From assembly GCF_001017435.1 (NCBI RefSeq), contig NZ_CP011371.1, positions 6,412,148 to 6,476,147 on the forward strand: 64,000 nt of DNA, given 5' to 3'. The position numbers and the translations under genes are program-made. The stretch comes from Caldimonas brevitalea. GTDB lineage: Bacteria > Pseudomonadota > Gammaproteobacteria > Burkholderiales > Burkholderiaceae_C. Below, piece after piece: positions 35,828 through 43,240 of the stretch; position 1 is the first letter of the stretch; every line of letters starts with the position of its first letter. Below the pieces are notes generated by a model. The model did not search any database. It worked only from the letters and a program-made list of their open reading frames with translations, and was not told the DNA's origin.

Positions 35828-37258
35828 CTACCAGGCGAACACCTTGCCGGGGTTCATGATGTTGTAGGGGTCGAGGGCGTGCTTGATCGACCGCATCAAG
35901 GCCACCGCCCCCACCCCGGCTTCCTCGATCAGGAAGTCCATCTTGTGCAGCCCGATGCCGTGCTCGCCGCTGCAGGTCCCGCCCAGCCGCAGCGCCCTGG
36001 CCACCCCCTGGCGGTTGAGCCGCTCGGCGAGGTCGCGCTCTTCGGGGCGCGCCGGGTCCAACAGGTAGCCGACATGAAAGTTGCCGTCGCCGACATGGCC
36101 CACCACGAAATACGGCAAGCCCGACACCTCGGCTTCGGCCACGGTCTCGATCAAACACTCGGACAAGCGTGAGATCGGCACACAGGTGTCGGTCGTCACT
36201 GCGCGGCAGCCGGGGCGCATCTGCAGCGCCGCGAAGTACGCATGGTGGCGCGCGGTCCACAGCCGCGTGCGCGCCTCGGGTGTGGTCGCCCATTCGAAGT
36301 CTTCGCCGCCCTGCTCATGCGCCAGCTGCTGCACCGCTTGCGCCTGCTCCTGCACGCTGGCCGGCGTGCCGTGAAACTCCATCAGCAGCATCGGCACTTC
36401 CCGCAGGCTCAGACGGTCGTGCCGGTTCACCGCGCGCACGGCGTTCACATCCAACAATTCGCAGCGCGCGATCGGCACACCCGACTGGATGATGCTGATC
36501 GTGGTGGCCACCGCCGCATCGAGGCTGCCGAAGCTGCAGACCGCGGCCGATACCGCCTCGGGCAAGGGATAGAGCCGCAAGGTGATCTCCGTCATCACAC
36601 CCAGCGTGCCTTCGCTGCCGACGAACAAGCGTGTCAGGTCATACCCTGCACTCGACTTGCGCGCCCGCGTGCCGGTGGTGACGCTGTCGGCGTCCGCCGT
36701 CACCACCTTCAAGCCCAGCACGTTCTCGCGCATGGTGCCGTAGCGGACGGCGTTGGTCCCGCTGGCGCGCGTCGCGCACATGCCGCCGATCGACGCGTCG
36801 GCGCCCGGGTCGATCGGAAAGAACAGCCCGGTGTGTCGGATCTCGTCATTGAGTTGCTTGCGCGTGACGCCGGCCTGCACCGTGACGGTGAGGTCTTGCG
36901 CGTCGACGGCCAGCACCTGGTTCATGCGGCTCAAGTCGATCGACAAGCCGCCCTGCACCGCAAGCAAGTGCCCTTCAAGCGAGGACCCGACACCATACGG
37001 TATCACCGGCACCCGGTACTGCTGCGCGAGCCGCACCGCGTCGGCCACGTCCTCGGAACTCTCGGCATACAGCACCGCATCGGGCGGCGCCACATCGAAA
37101 GGTGATTCGTCGCGGCCGTGCGCTTCACGCACCGCCCGGGAGGTCGTGCAACGGGGACCGAAGCGAGCCGCCAAGGCCTCCAACATCGCCCCAGGGATCG
37201 GGCGTGGCTGCAGGTCGGCAGCGACCTCGGCAGCGGGAACGGCGGGCATCACATCCAT
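35828..37258 (-). CDS. FAD-binding oxidase / D-lactate or glycolate dehydrogenase family
   Basis: 476 residues, no signal peptide. The FAD-binding PCMH domain (about 50-230) has VIPYGVGSSLEGHLL, IDPGADASIGGMCATRASGT and AGYDLTRLFVGSEGTLGVMTEITL. The FAD-oxidase C-terminal domain ends with VGHVGDGNFHVGYL, GTCSGEHGIGLHKMDFL and DPYNIMNPGKVF. This matches GlcD/Dld-type 2-hydroxyacid dehydrogenases, most likely D-lactate or a related D-2-hydroxyacid. The ATG at 37258 has a GGAGAAG ribosome site. No glcE/glcF partners are adjacent, so a single-subunit enzyme is likely. Confidence 0.9.
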   Translation of the reverse strand: MDVMPAVPAAEVAADLQPRPIPGAMLEALAARFGPRCTTSRAVREAHGRDESPFDVAPPDAVLYAESSEDVADAVRLAQQYRVPVIPYGVGSSLEGHLLAVQGGLSIDLSRMNQVLAVDAQDLTVTVQAGVTRKQLNDEIRHTGLFFPIDPGADASIGGMCATRASGTNAVRYGTMRENVLGLKVVTADADSVTTGTRARKSSAGYDLTRLFVGSEGTLGVMTEITLRLYPLPEAVSAAVCSFGSLDAAVATTISIIQSGVPIARCELLDVNAVRAVNRHDRLSLREVPMLLMEFHGTPASVQEQAQAVQQLAHEQGGEDFEWATTPEARTRLWTARHHAYFAALQMRPGCRAVTTDTCVPISRLSECLIETVAEAEVSGLPYFVVGHVGDGNFHVGYLLDPARPEERDLAERLNRQGVARALRLGGTCSGEHGIGLHKMDFLIEEAGVGAVALMRSIKHALDPYNIMNPGKVFAW

Positions 37259-37466
37259 GGACTTCTCCGGCGGGCACACGGTTCATTCTAGGCACCGCCG
37301 AGGCACCCCTGTTGATCCCAGCAGGTTCTATGTGAAAGCCACGAAGCGACACAAGCCCTGACATCTCGTCGCCACGCGGATCCACCGGTCAGAGGGCAGA
37401 ACTGCCCACAATAGGTGCTACTACAAGCAACTAGGGCGCGCCCCGAAGGGCGCAGAGGGAGGACCC

Positions 37467-38378
37467 ATGGGCACTGTCCCGCAACATTGGCCGCCGGGTC
37501 ATCGAAGTGGCGGCGTCGAGCTTTGGCGAGGATGCCACCCGCCATACCGACATCGCTTGCACCACGCGTCACACCATCCGTCCGACCTTACATCGGACCC
37601 ATCCCACCCGCGGTCGTTCTCACGCCCCCACTCGTCAGCGCGGCCAAAGATCCCGGTGCTCACCCGAGTGCTGACGCCAAGGCCGGCCACGCCCGTGCGG
37701 CCCTGCCGCCATCGCCGCCGTGCGACCAACACGCCGACACCCGGCAGCGAGAGCGGCCGCGCCGGCCCGACGCCCGCACAGCCGGTCGATGCCGATCACC
37801 GCGCCGATCACCGCAGCTTGCACACCGGTGGTTGTCCTCGGAGCCATCCTCTCGCGGGCACTGCTGGCCGGGAACACCGCCGCTGGACCGGCCGAAGGGC
37901 GCATCACCGGCCGCGACTGGGGTGCGCCGCCATCGCGCTGGGGCCACTGCTGTGGGCACAAGCAGCGCTCGCTTGCGCACTGCCGCAGCTGGAGGTCGAG
38001 GCCAGCGAACCGCTGACCTTCCCCCTGCGGCTCGCCCCGATCGTGTCGATCAGCCTCCGCGCCGAGCGCGGTGGGGCCGACGCGAGGCCGGCCGCAACGG
38101 AGGACTGCCGTCGCTTCCGCCCCTCGGTCGAGGACGTGCGGCACTACCTGCAGACAGCGCGCGAGCTCTCGAGCCGCGACCACCGAGGGCCGCGCCCGTC
38201 GGCACCCTGCTCGGTCGCCGGCATGGTCCGCTTCGCCGACGGCCGCACAGCCCAGTGGCGCATGCAGCAAGACATGGGCGGCACGCTGAGCTTCGTCAAC
38301 GGGCGCGAGCATTACCTCTATTGCCGCACCTGCCAGATCACCGCGGCGCCAACGCTCCCCGGGTCGGCCGACCCCTGA
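37467..38378 (+). CDS. Hypothetical secreted protein; 5' half doubtful
   Basis: The C-terminal 155 residues (from about 37911) look like real protein. They have strong third-position G/C, a signal-peptide-like stretch CAAIALGPLLWAQAALA, then LPQLEVEASEPLTF, a central RFRPSVEDVRHYLQTAREL and a cysteine-bearing end (APCSVAG, YLYCRTCQI). The ATG at 37467 has a good GGGAGGA ribosome site, but the first 145 residues are Arg/His/Pro-rich with poor codon bias. The neighbouring frame looks more protein-like around 37795-37910 (TPVVVLGAILSRALLAG). Either the true start is non-canonical near 37911, or a frameshift has damaged the gene. I recognise no family. Confidence 0.4.
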   Translation: MGTVPQHWPPGHRSGGVELWRGCHPPYRHRLHHASHHPSDLTSDPSHPRSFSRPHSSARPKIPVLTRVLTPRPATPVRPCRHRRRATNTPTPGSESGRAGPTPAQPVDADHRADHRSLHTGGCPRSHPLAGTAGREHRRWTGRRAHHRPRLGCAAIALGPLLWAQAALACALPQLEVEASEPLTFPLRLAPIVSISLRAERGGADARPAATEDCRRFRPSVEDVRHYLQTARELSSRDHRGPRPSAPCSVAGMVRFADGRTAQWRMQQDMGGTLSFVNGREHYLYCRTCQITAAPTLPGSADP

Positions 38379-38709
38379 CCGCAGCAGCAGCGGGCGACGC
38401 CGCGAAACGCGAGACCGCCCGAGTGATGTCGCCCGGGTCTGAGGGCGGCGCTGTGGGTCGTCCGTGCACCGCGAGCAGTGTTTCTGCTCGCGACCGGCCC
38501 ACCTCGCACGCGACGCCTGACACCCGCGGCATCGGCGCCTACATGTTCCTCCAGTCTCAGAGGCCATGCATTGGAGGGCTGTGCCCGCCGCGGCTGTGCC
38601 CGCCGCATTTGCACCGGCCGTCGCCCGGCGGTTTCGTATCGGTGGCGTCGTCCCGCTGGACCCCCCAACCGCCGCCCGCGGCGGCTTCATCTGCCATCGA
38701 AGGATCGCC

Positions 38710-39138
38710 ATGTCTGATTTCTACGCCTACTTCAAACAGAACATGGACAGCCTCGGGCTGCCGGCGCCCGAGTCGCTGTTCGGCCAGGTACAACAGGCGG
38801 TGAACAACACCAGCACGCTGCTGGCGCAGGTCGACCGATTCGGTACGGCCGTCACGCTGCGCGAGATCTCCGGGGCCGGGTCCAAACTGGAGGTGCTGTC
38901 CGTGCTCGGCGGTTTTTCTGCCGCCTTCTATGTGGGTGCCGTCATCGGCAGTTTGGCCGTCGCCACCGGTCGCTCGCTGGCGGGGGGCACGTCGCTCGCC
39001 GACGTGTTGCTCCATGCTGCGCAGCACCGGCTCCACCGACCCTGGTTGATCTCCAGCCTGCAGCGCTGGCCCGGCCTCTACGATGCGCAGGTCAGCGACC
39101 GCCACCTCTACCGCTACCAGCTCGTCACCCCCGCCTGA
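38710..39138 (+). CDS. Hypothetical protein with a glycine-rich hydrophobic segment
   Basis: 142 residues from MSDFYAYFKQNMDSLGLPAP, with GAAGGA 5 bases upstream of the ATG. A polar, glutamine-rich N-terminus (about 1-60) is followed by one or two hydrophobic segments (VLGGFSAAFYVGAVIGSLAV). A basic C-terminus ends in SDRHLYRYQLVTP. Codon use is normal for this genome. I do not recognise the family; the Gly/Ala-rich membrane segment recalls small membrane-inserting proteins, but that is only a resemblance. Confidence 0.6.
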   Translation: MSDFYAYFKQNMDSLGLPAPESLFGQVQQAVNNTSTLLAQVDRFGTAVTLREISGAGSKLEVLSVLGGFSAAFYVGAVIGSLAVATGRSLAGGTSLADVLLHAAQHRLHRPWLISSLQRWPGLYDAQVSDRHLYRYQLVTPA

Positions 39139-39284
39139 CCCTGCGTCCACCCGCAGGCCCTGACGGCAATCCGCCCGGCATGCAGAGGGCCGGCTGGGTG
39201 CCATCGCCAAGCCCTCGCGACAGACGCACACGCGCCCGACAGAGACAACCAGACTTTGAGGAAGCGATCGACTAGCATCACCGG

Positions 39285-39881
39285 ATGGGAAACCGCTTGA
39301 CGCAGATTGCCACGCGCACGGGCGATGACGGCAGCACCGGACTCGGTGACGGCAGCCGTGTGCGCAAAGACCACCTTCGGGTGCATGCCCTCGGCGACGT
39401 GGACGAACTCAATTCGCAACTCGGCGTGCTGCTGGCCGAAGCGCTGCCGTCCGACGTGCGCGAGCTGTTGGTGGTCGTGCAACACGAGTTGTTCAACCTG
39501 GGCGGTGAGCTGTCGATGCCGGGGCACGAGTTGTTGGCCACCGCCGCGGTGGCCCACCTCGACGAGGCGCTGGCGCACTACAACACCTCGTTGCCCCGCC
39601 TCAAGGAATTCATCCTGCCCGCAGGCAACCGCGCCGCCGCGCTCGCCCATGTGGCCCGCACCGTCGCGCGCCGCGCAGAACGTGCCGTGGTGGCGTTGGG
39701 CGCGGCCGAGCCGGTGCGCGACACGCCGCGCCACTACCTGAACCGCCTGTCCGACCTGTTGTTCGTGCTCGCGCGCGTGCTGAACCGCGCCAATCTGGAC
39801 GGACGCAGCGGCGACGATGTCTATTGGAACAGTGAGCGGCTGCGACGCGACGCCGCAGCCGATGGAGCCGAGCCGCAATAG
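39285..39881 (+). CDS. Cob(I)yrinic acid a,c-diamide adenosyltransferase, PduO type
   Basis: 198 residues. The N-terminal ATP-binding motif TRTGDDGSTGLGDGSRV, then ALGDVDELNSQLGVLLAE, and the C-terminal LKEFILPAGNRAAALAHVARTVARRAERAV and NRLSDLLFVLARVLNR are diagnostic of the PduO/MMAB family. It transfers adenosyl from ATP to cob(I)alamin to make adenosylcobalamin. The gene appears monocistronic, and no B12 synthesis genes are near. I see no cobalamin riboswitch upstream. Confidence 0.93.
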   Translation: MGNRLTQIATRTGDDGSTGLGDGSRVRKDHLRVHALGDVDELNSQLGVLLAEALPSDVRELLVVVQHELFNLGGELSMPGHELLATAAVAHLDEALAHYNTSLPRLKEFILPAGNRAAALAHVARTVARRAERAVVALGAAEPVRDTPRHYLNRLSDLLFVLARVLNRANLDGRSGDDVYWNSERLRRDAAADGAEPQ

Positions 39882-40252
39882 GGCGAGTGCACGACGTGTC
39901 TCCACCGCCGGCGTCCGGTAGCCCGTGGACGCGCGCAGGCCGTTGCGCCATCCCTACCGCCCGAACGACGGCCCCGCCGCGAAGTCAGGGCGCCCGGTCA
40001 CCGCGTTGTGCCAACCCGCCCGACCAACCGGAGGCGCTTGAGGCGGCGACGTGGCGCGCCGGCGGGTGCCGGGGTGCTTCCTGGGATGCGGGCCGGGGAG
40101 CTGCTGAGACGCCTGCGACTCGATCGCGAACCGATCCCTCATACCCCCCCGCTAAGGCCCTGTGGGGTGTTGCTGAGGGTCAAGGACGCGCTCCCGATGA
40201 CTTACCGGAGCTGCCCGATACGCGCAACGCACAAGCTCGCCACAGCAGCCCT
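39882..40252. other. Gene-poor interval
   Basis: 371 bases between the adenosyltransferase and the EF-hand gene. Short open frames on both strands give Arg/Pro-rich translations with no family match or ribosome site. I see no RNA gene or repeat here. Confidence 0.5.
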
Positions 40253-40603
40253 TCAACGCACCGGTGCGACCGCCCCGGCCTGGAACTCCGGCAAGCTGAG
40301 CGCGCCGTCCGCGTCGACGTCGAATTCGTCGAAGCGAGCCGAAATGGCGGGCAACCGGACGGCCTCGTCACGGCTGAGCTTGCCATCGCCGTTTTCATCC
40401 ACCCGCACGAACAAGGCCTGGATGGACGTCTTCTTGGGCGCCTGCTCTCCATTGCGCACCTCGCCCTGCGCCGAGCCTCCGGGGACCGCCGCGCCGGACT
40501 GGGCTTGCACCCCCAGCGCCAAAGTACCGAGAGTCACCAGCAGCACACGGCGCACTTGCACGACCAGGCCTCGGTCGAAGGTTCGTTTGGACCGACAGGA
40601 CAT
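40253..40603 (-). CDS. Small EF-hand calcium-binding protein
   Basis: 116 residues. The N-terminal hydrophobic segment (VRRVLLVTLGTLALGVQA) looks like a signal peptide. Two EF-hand loops follow: DENGDGKLSRDE (69-80) and DVDADGALSLPE (95-106), each with acidic positions 1, 3, 5 and 12. It is likely a periplasmic or secreted Ca-binding protein of unknown role. The first start codon gives a basic N-terminus; an internal start nearer the hydrophobic segment is possible. Confidence 0.82.
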   Translation of the reverse strand: MSCRSKRTFDRGLVVQVRRVLLVTLGTLALGVQAQSGAAVPGGSAQGEVRNGEQAPKKTSIQALFVRVDENGDGKLSRDEAVRLPAISARFDEFDVDADGALSLPEFQAGAVAPVR

Positions 40604-40787
40604 CGGTGTTCTCCAGCATGAGACAGGCGAACCATTGAAACGGCGCGATCCGGGAGATGCCAGCAGTTTTTCGCCGCCTTACCCGCGTTACAGCCACCCC
40701 TCAGGGAAATCCTGTAGGTGAGCCCTCGCTCCGTTGAAAGGGGGCACACGGCGTACCGTCGTCGCCCGGAGATGCGCCGCAATGCAG

Positions 40788-40912
40788 GCCAAAAAAAACC
40801 CGCCGAGGTTCGAGAGAACCAGGGCGGGCGTATCCCACTCGACGTGGGCTCTGCTGAGGGAAATCGAACAATTCAACGGAAAAACAGCAACGCGGCAAAT
40901 AGCGCCGCAGAC
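40788..40912 (-). ncRNA. Candidate structured small RNA downstream of aroG
   Basis: The interval 40604-41127 has no supported gene but is AT-richer here. On the minus strand three hairpins follow one another: GCGGC/GCCGC (40908-40904 with 40896-40892), CCCAC/GTGGG (40848-40844 with 40838-40834), then the intrinsic terminator at 40791-40828. This could be a free sRNA or the processed 3' end of the aroG mRNA, which ends about 220 bases upstream. No coding potential is seen. Confidence 0.35.
40791..40828 (-). terminator. Intrinsic terminator, minus strand
   Basis: The stem CCCGCC.TGGTTCT / AGAACC-type arms closes as CCCGCC (40827-40822) with GGCGGG (40804-40799) and GGTTCT (40819-40814) with GAACC (40812-40808 region). 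Eight T residues follow on the minus strand (40798-40791). It would end aroG readthrough or the candidate sRNA. Confidence 0.75.
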
Positions 40913-41127
40913 GATGAGCATCCCACCCGGTCGCCGGCAACACCGGCACCCGGCAGGCGGCTCAAGGCCCCTCTTCCCGGTCAGTGCTCATCGCACCAAT
41001 CCGGTACTGATGTGCGAATTCCACTACGACAGCGCCCCCCGCGCCAGCCTTCTTGCCGCTCCTTACTGCGCTTACAAGGCCCCGCATACGGCCCGCCGGC
41101 CGCTGCGGCCGCTCCGGCAGCACCGGC

Positions 41128-42249
41128 TCAGCGGGCGCGACGGCGTCGCACCGCGTCCGACAACACCTCGAGCACCTCGAGCGAGTCGTCCCAGCCGATA
41201 CAGGCGTCAGTGATGCTCTTGCCGTATTCCAGCTGCCGCGCGTCGTCCTTGCCGGGCGTGAACTTCTGTGCGCCGCCCTTGAGATGGCTTTCCACCATGA
41301 CGCCGAAGATGCGCCGCGAGCCCGCCGCCACCTGGTCGGCGATGTCTCGCGCCACGGCAACTTGCCGCTCGTGCTGCTTGCTGGAATTGGCGTGCGAACA
41401 ATCGACCATCAAGTTGCAGGGCAGCTTGGAGGCTTCCAGGTCGCGGCAGGCTGCCTCGACGCTGGCGGCGTCATAGTTGGGCGCCTTGCCGCCGCGCAGG
41501 ATCACGTGGCAGTCTTTGTTGCCCTTGGTCTCGACAATCGCGACCTGCCCGTTCTTGTGCACGGACAGGAAATGATGGGGCCGACCCGCCGCCTGGATGG
41601 CGTCGGTCGCGATCTTGATGTTGCCGTCGGTGCCGTTCTTGAAGCCGATCGGCGCCGAGAGGCCCGAGGCCAGCTCGCGGTGCACCTGGCTCTCGGTGGT
41701 GCGGGCGCCGATGGCGCCCCAGGCAATCAGGTCGCCGATGTACTGCGGCGAGATGACGTCGAGGAACTCGCTGCCGGCTGGCACGCCGATACGGTTGATG
41801 TCGATGAGCAGTTGGCGGGCGATGCGCAAGCCCTCGTCGATGCGGAAGCTCTCGTCGAGATAGGGATCGTTGATCAACCCCTTCCAGCCGACGGTGGTGC
41901 GCGGCTTCTCGAAATAGACCCGCATCACGATCTCCAGCGTGTCGGCGTACTTCTCGCGCTGAGCCAGCAACTGGCGTGCGTAGTCGACGGCAGCGGCGGG
42001 GTCATGGATCGAACAAGGGCCGATGATGACGAGCAGGCGGTCGTCCTTCTGCGCCATGATCTTGCGGATGCGCTGGCGGGTCTCCCCCACAAGCGCCTCG
42101 ACCGGCGTGCCGCGGATCGGGAAGAACCGGATCAGATGCTCGGGCGGTGGCAGCGGCGTCACGTCCGTGATCCTTTCGTCGTCGGTCTGCGAGGTCTTGT
42201 CGACTGGCGCATACCACCCCTCGACAGCGCTGGTGGACTTGGCGTTCAT
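41128..42249 (-). CDS. aroG: 3-Deoxy-7-phosphoheptulonate (DAHP) synthase, class I
   Basis: 373 residues, full length for AroF/G/H-type enzymes. Active-site and metal motifs: LLVIIGPCSIHD, VMRVYFEKPRTTVGWKGL, GARTTESQVHRELASGLSAP, GFKNGTDGNIKIA, and VDCSHANSSKQHERQ with metal ligands. It condenses phosphoenolpyruvate and erythrose-4-phosphate, the first step of the shikimate pathway to Phe, Tyr and Trp. A ribosome site (AAGGAG) lies 10 bases before the ATG. Upstream is an attenuator with a Phe-rich leader peptide. The end-product isozyme type cannot be assigned from sequence alone. Confidence 0.96.
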   Translation of the reverse strand: MNAKSTSAVEGWYAPVDKTSQTDDERITDVTPLPPPEHLIRFFPIRGTPVEALVGETRQRIRKIMAQKDDRLLVIIGPCSIHDPAAAVDYARQLLAQREKYADTLEIVMRVYFEKPRTTVGWKGLINDPYLDESFRIDEGLRIARQLLIDINRIGVPAGSEFLDVISPQYIGDLIAWGAIGARTTESQVHRELASGLSAPIGFKNGTDGNIKIATDAIQAAGRPHHFLSVHKNGQVAIVETKGNKDCHVILRGGKAPNYDAASVEAACRDLEASKLPCNLMVDCSHANSSKQHERQVAVARDIADQVAAGSRRIFGVMVESHLKGGAQKFTPGKDDARQLEYGKSITDACIGWDDSLEVLEVLSDAVRRRRAR

Positions 42250-42299
42250 GAGACGGGTTCTCCTTCGTTTCGGGTTGCAGTGCTGGAGGGGTGCCGGCC

Positions 42300-42332
42300 A
42301 AAAAAAAACCGCCGGGGGGACCCCGGCGGTTT
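42300..42332 (-). terminator. Attenuator terminator in the aroG leader
   Basis: On the minus strand AAACCGCCGGGG pairs with CCCCGGCGGTTT around a 3-base loop. The 9-bp GC stem is 42329-42321 with 42317-42309, and nine T residues (42308-42300) follow. It lies between the leader peptide stop and the aroG ribosome site, so it would end transcription before aroG. Its 5' arm can pair instead with CCGGCGG (42383-42377) in the leader coding region. Confidence 0.85.
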
Positions 42333-42357
42333 CTCGGATTCGGTTCGCTCGTTTTGC

Positions 42358-42429
42358 CTACGCGCTCGCCTCTCCTCCGCCGGTGCGGTGCGAGAACCAA
42401 AAGAAAAAGAAAGCGTAGGCGCGAGACAT
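42358..42429 (-). CDS. aroG leader peptide (Phe attenuator)
   Basis: A 23-codon reading frame, ATG at 42429 and TAG at 42360-42358. It begins MSRAYA, followed by FFFFWF (codons at 42411-42394: TTC TTT TTC TTT TGG TTC), then SHRTGGGEASA. Six aromatic residues in a row, with a Tyr two codons before, are far beyond chance and mimic PheL-type leader peptides. Stalling at the Phe codons would leave CCGGCGG (42383-42377) free to form the antiterminator. A ribosome at the stop codon would mask it and let the terminator form. There is no Shine-Dalgarno; the promoter position suggests a leaderless message. Confidence 0.82.
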   Translation of the reverse strand: MSRAYAFFFFWFSHRTGGGEASA

Positions 42430-42436
42430 GGGCGGT

Positions 42437-42467
42437 AATGTAGCACGCAGCATTGCCTGGCGGTCAA
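42437..42467 (-). promoter_or_regulatory. Promoter of the aroG leader transcript
   Basis: On the minus strand TTGACC (42467-42462), a 19-base spacer, and an extended -10 TG-C-TACATT (TACATT at 42442-42437). The long spacer is compensated by the TG motif. Transcription would start at or next to the leader-peptide ATG (42429), 7 bases beyond the -10. Confidence 0.55.
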
Positions 42468-42516
42468 GTGCTGTCGTGCGACGGTCGCCGCATCGCGTGG
42501 CGTGCCCGACCCCCAC

Positions 42517-43008
42517 TCACACCAGGATGTCGGGCTCCGGCGGCGGCCCACCCGGCTCGGGGCGCAGCCCGCGCGTGATGGCGGCCCACCACCCGGGCTT
42601 GCGGCCCGGGGGATCGAGCACAGGGTCGGGCTGCCGCAATACCTCCAGCTCGCCCAGCATGCGGGTGGCCACGTCGATGAAGTCGTGCCGCAGTTCCTGG
42701 TCGTCGCCGGTGTTCCGCTGCGTCGCCTCGATCCAGGCGTCCAGCAGCCATTGCACCTCGGTGAAGGTGACGGCGTAGTGCCGCAAGGTCTCGGGGAGGA
42801 CATGCTGCCCGCCGAGCATTGCCGCGCGCTCGGCTTCCAACCGCTCGCGCATGTCCTGCTGCAGCTTCGCACGCACTGGCCCAGTGGCCGTGCGCACCTG
42901 GCGCACGAACTTCATCAGGTCGGCGTTGATGCGCTCCGCCCGCTCAATGACCAACGGGTCGGGCGGGGCACGAGGAGGAGGCGGCGGCAGCGGATGGTCG
43001 TCAGACAT
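42517..43008 (-). CDS. Hypothetical protein, helical and cytoplasmic
   Basis: 163 residues with Pro-rich ends (DDHPLPPPPPRAPPDP at the start; EPGGPPPEPDILV at the end). The helical middle contains ERINADLMKFVRQVRTATG, AKLQQDMRERLEAERAAMLG and VQWLLDAWIEATQRNTGDD. No signal peptide, membrane segment or known motif. It diverges in function from its neighbours aroG and tldD and is probably monocistronic. I do not recognise the family. Confidence 0.65.
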   Translation of the reverse strand: MSDDHPLPPPPPRAPPDPLVIERAERINADLMKFVRQVRTATGPVRAKLQQDMRERLEAERAAMLGGQHVLPETLRHYAVTFTEVQWLLDAWIEATQRNTGDDQELRHDFIDVATRMLGELEVLRQPDPVLDPPGRKPGWWAAITRGLRPEPGGPPPEPDILV

Positions 43009-43165
43009 CGAAAACCAGCACGACCCGATGCCGTGCTCGCGTCAGCGTATCCGGTCACGTAGGGCGCCGCAAGCGCCCGCGCCACCCAGTCGACCCTGCC
43101 GTGAGAAAGCTCTCAGTCGGCAGGCGGCGGACCATCGGCGCACGGTCTGGCGCCACCGGCGGGAC

Positions 43166-43210
43166 CACCGCGCCGGTCAGGGCACCGCGCCGGTCAGGGC
43201 ACCGCGCCGG
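43166..43210. repeat. Short tandem repeat, 17-bp unit, 2.6 copies
   Basis: CACCGCGCCGGTCAGGG occurs at 43166-43182 and again at 43183-43199, followed by a partial CACCGCGCCGG (43200-43210). It lies in the 232-base gap between the hypothetical gene and the end of tldD. It could form a GC-rich slip-strand structure; no function is evident. Confidence 0.85.
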
Positions 43211-43240
43211 GCCGGCTTCAGGCCGCTCCGGCGCAGCCTC

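Noticed and set aside
37415..38803. 462-codon frame through the gene-poor region
   Set aside because: Pro/Arg-rich with no conserved-looking segment; the frame beginning at 37467 has the only clearly coding part.
39954..40142. Small minus-strand frame ending PDFAAGPSFGR
   Set aside because: No ribosome site, no family, poor N-terminal composition; left out.
40806..40821. AGGTTCGAGAGAACC as a tRNA T-loop
   Set aside because: It lacks the GTTCRANYC pattern and pairs as a terminator stem; no acceptor or anticodon stem fits.
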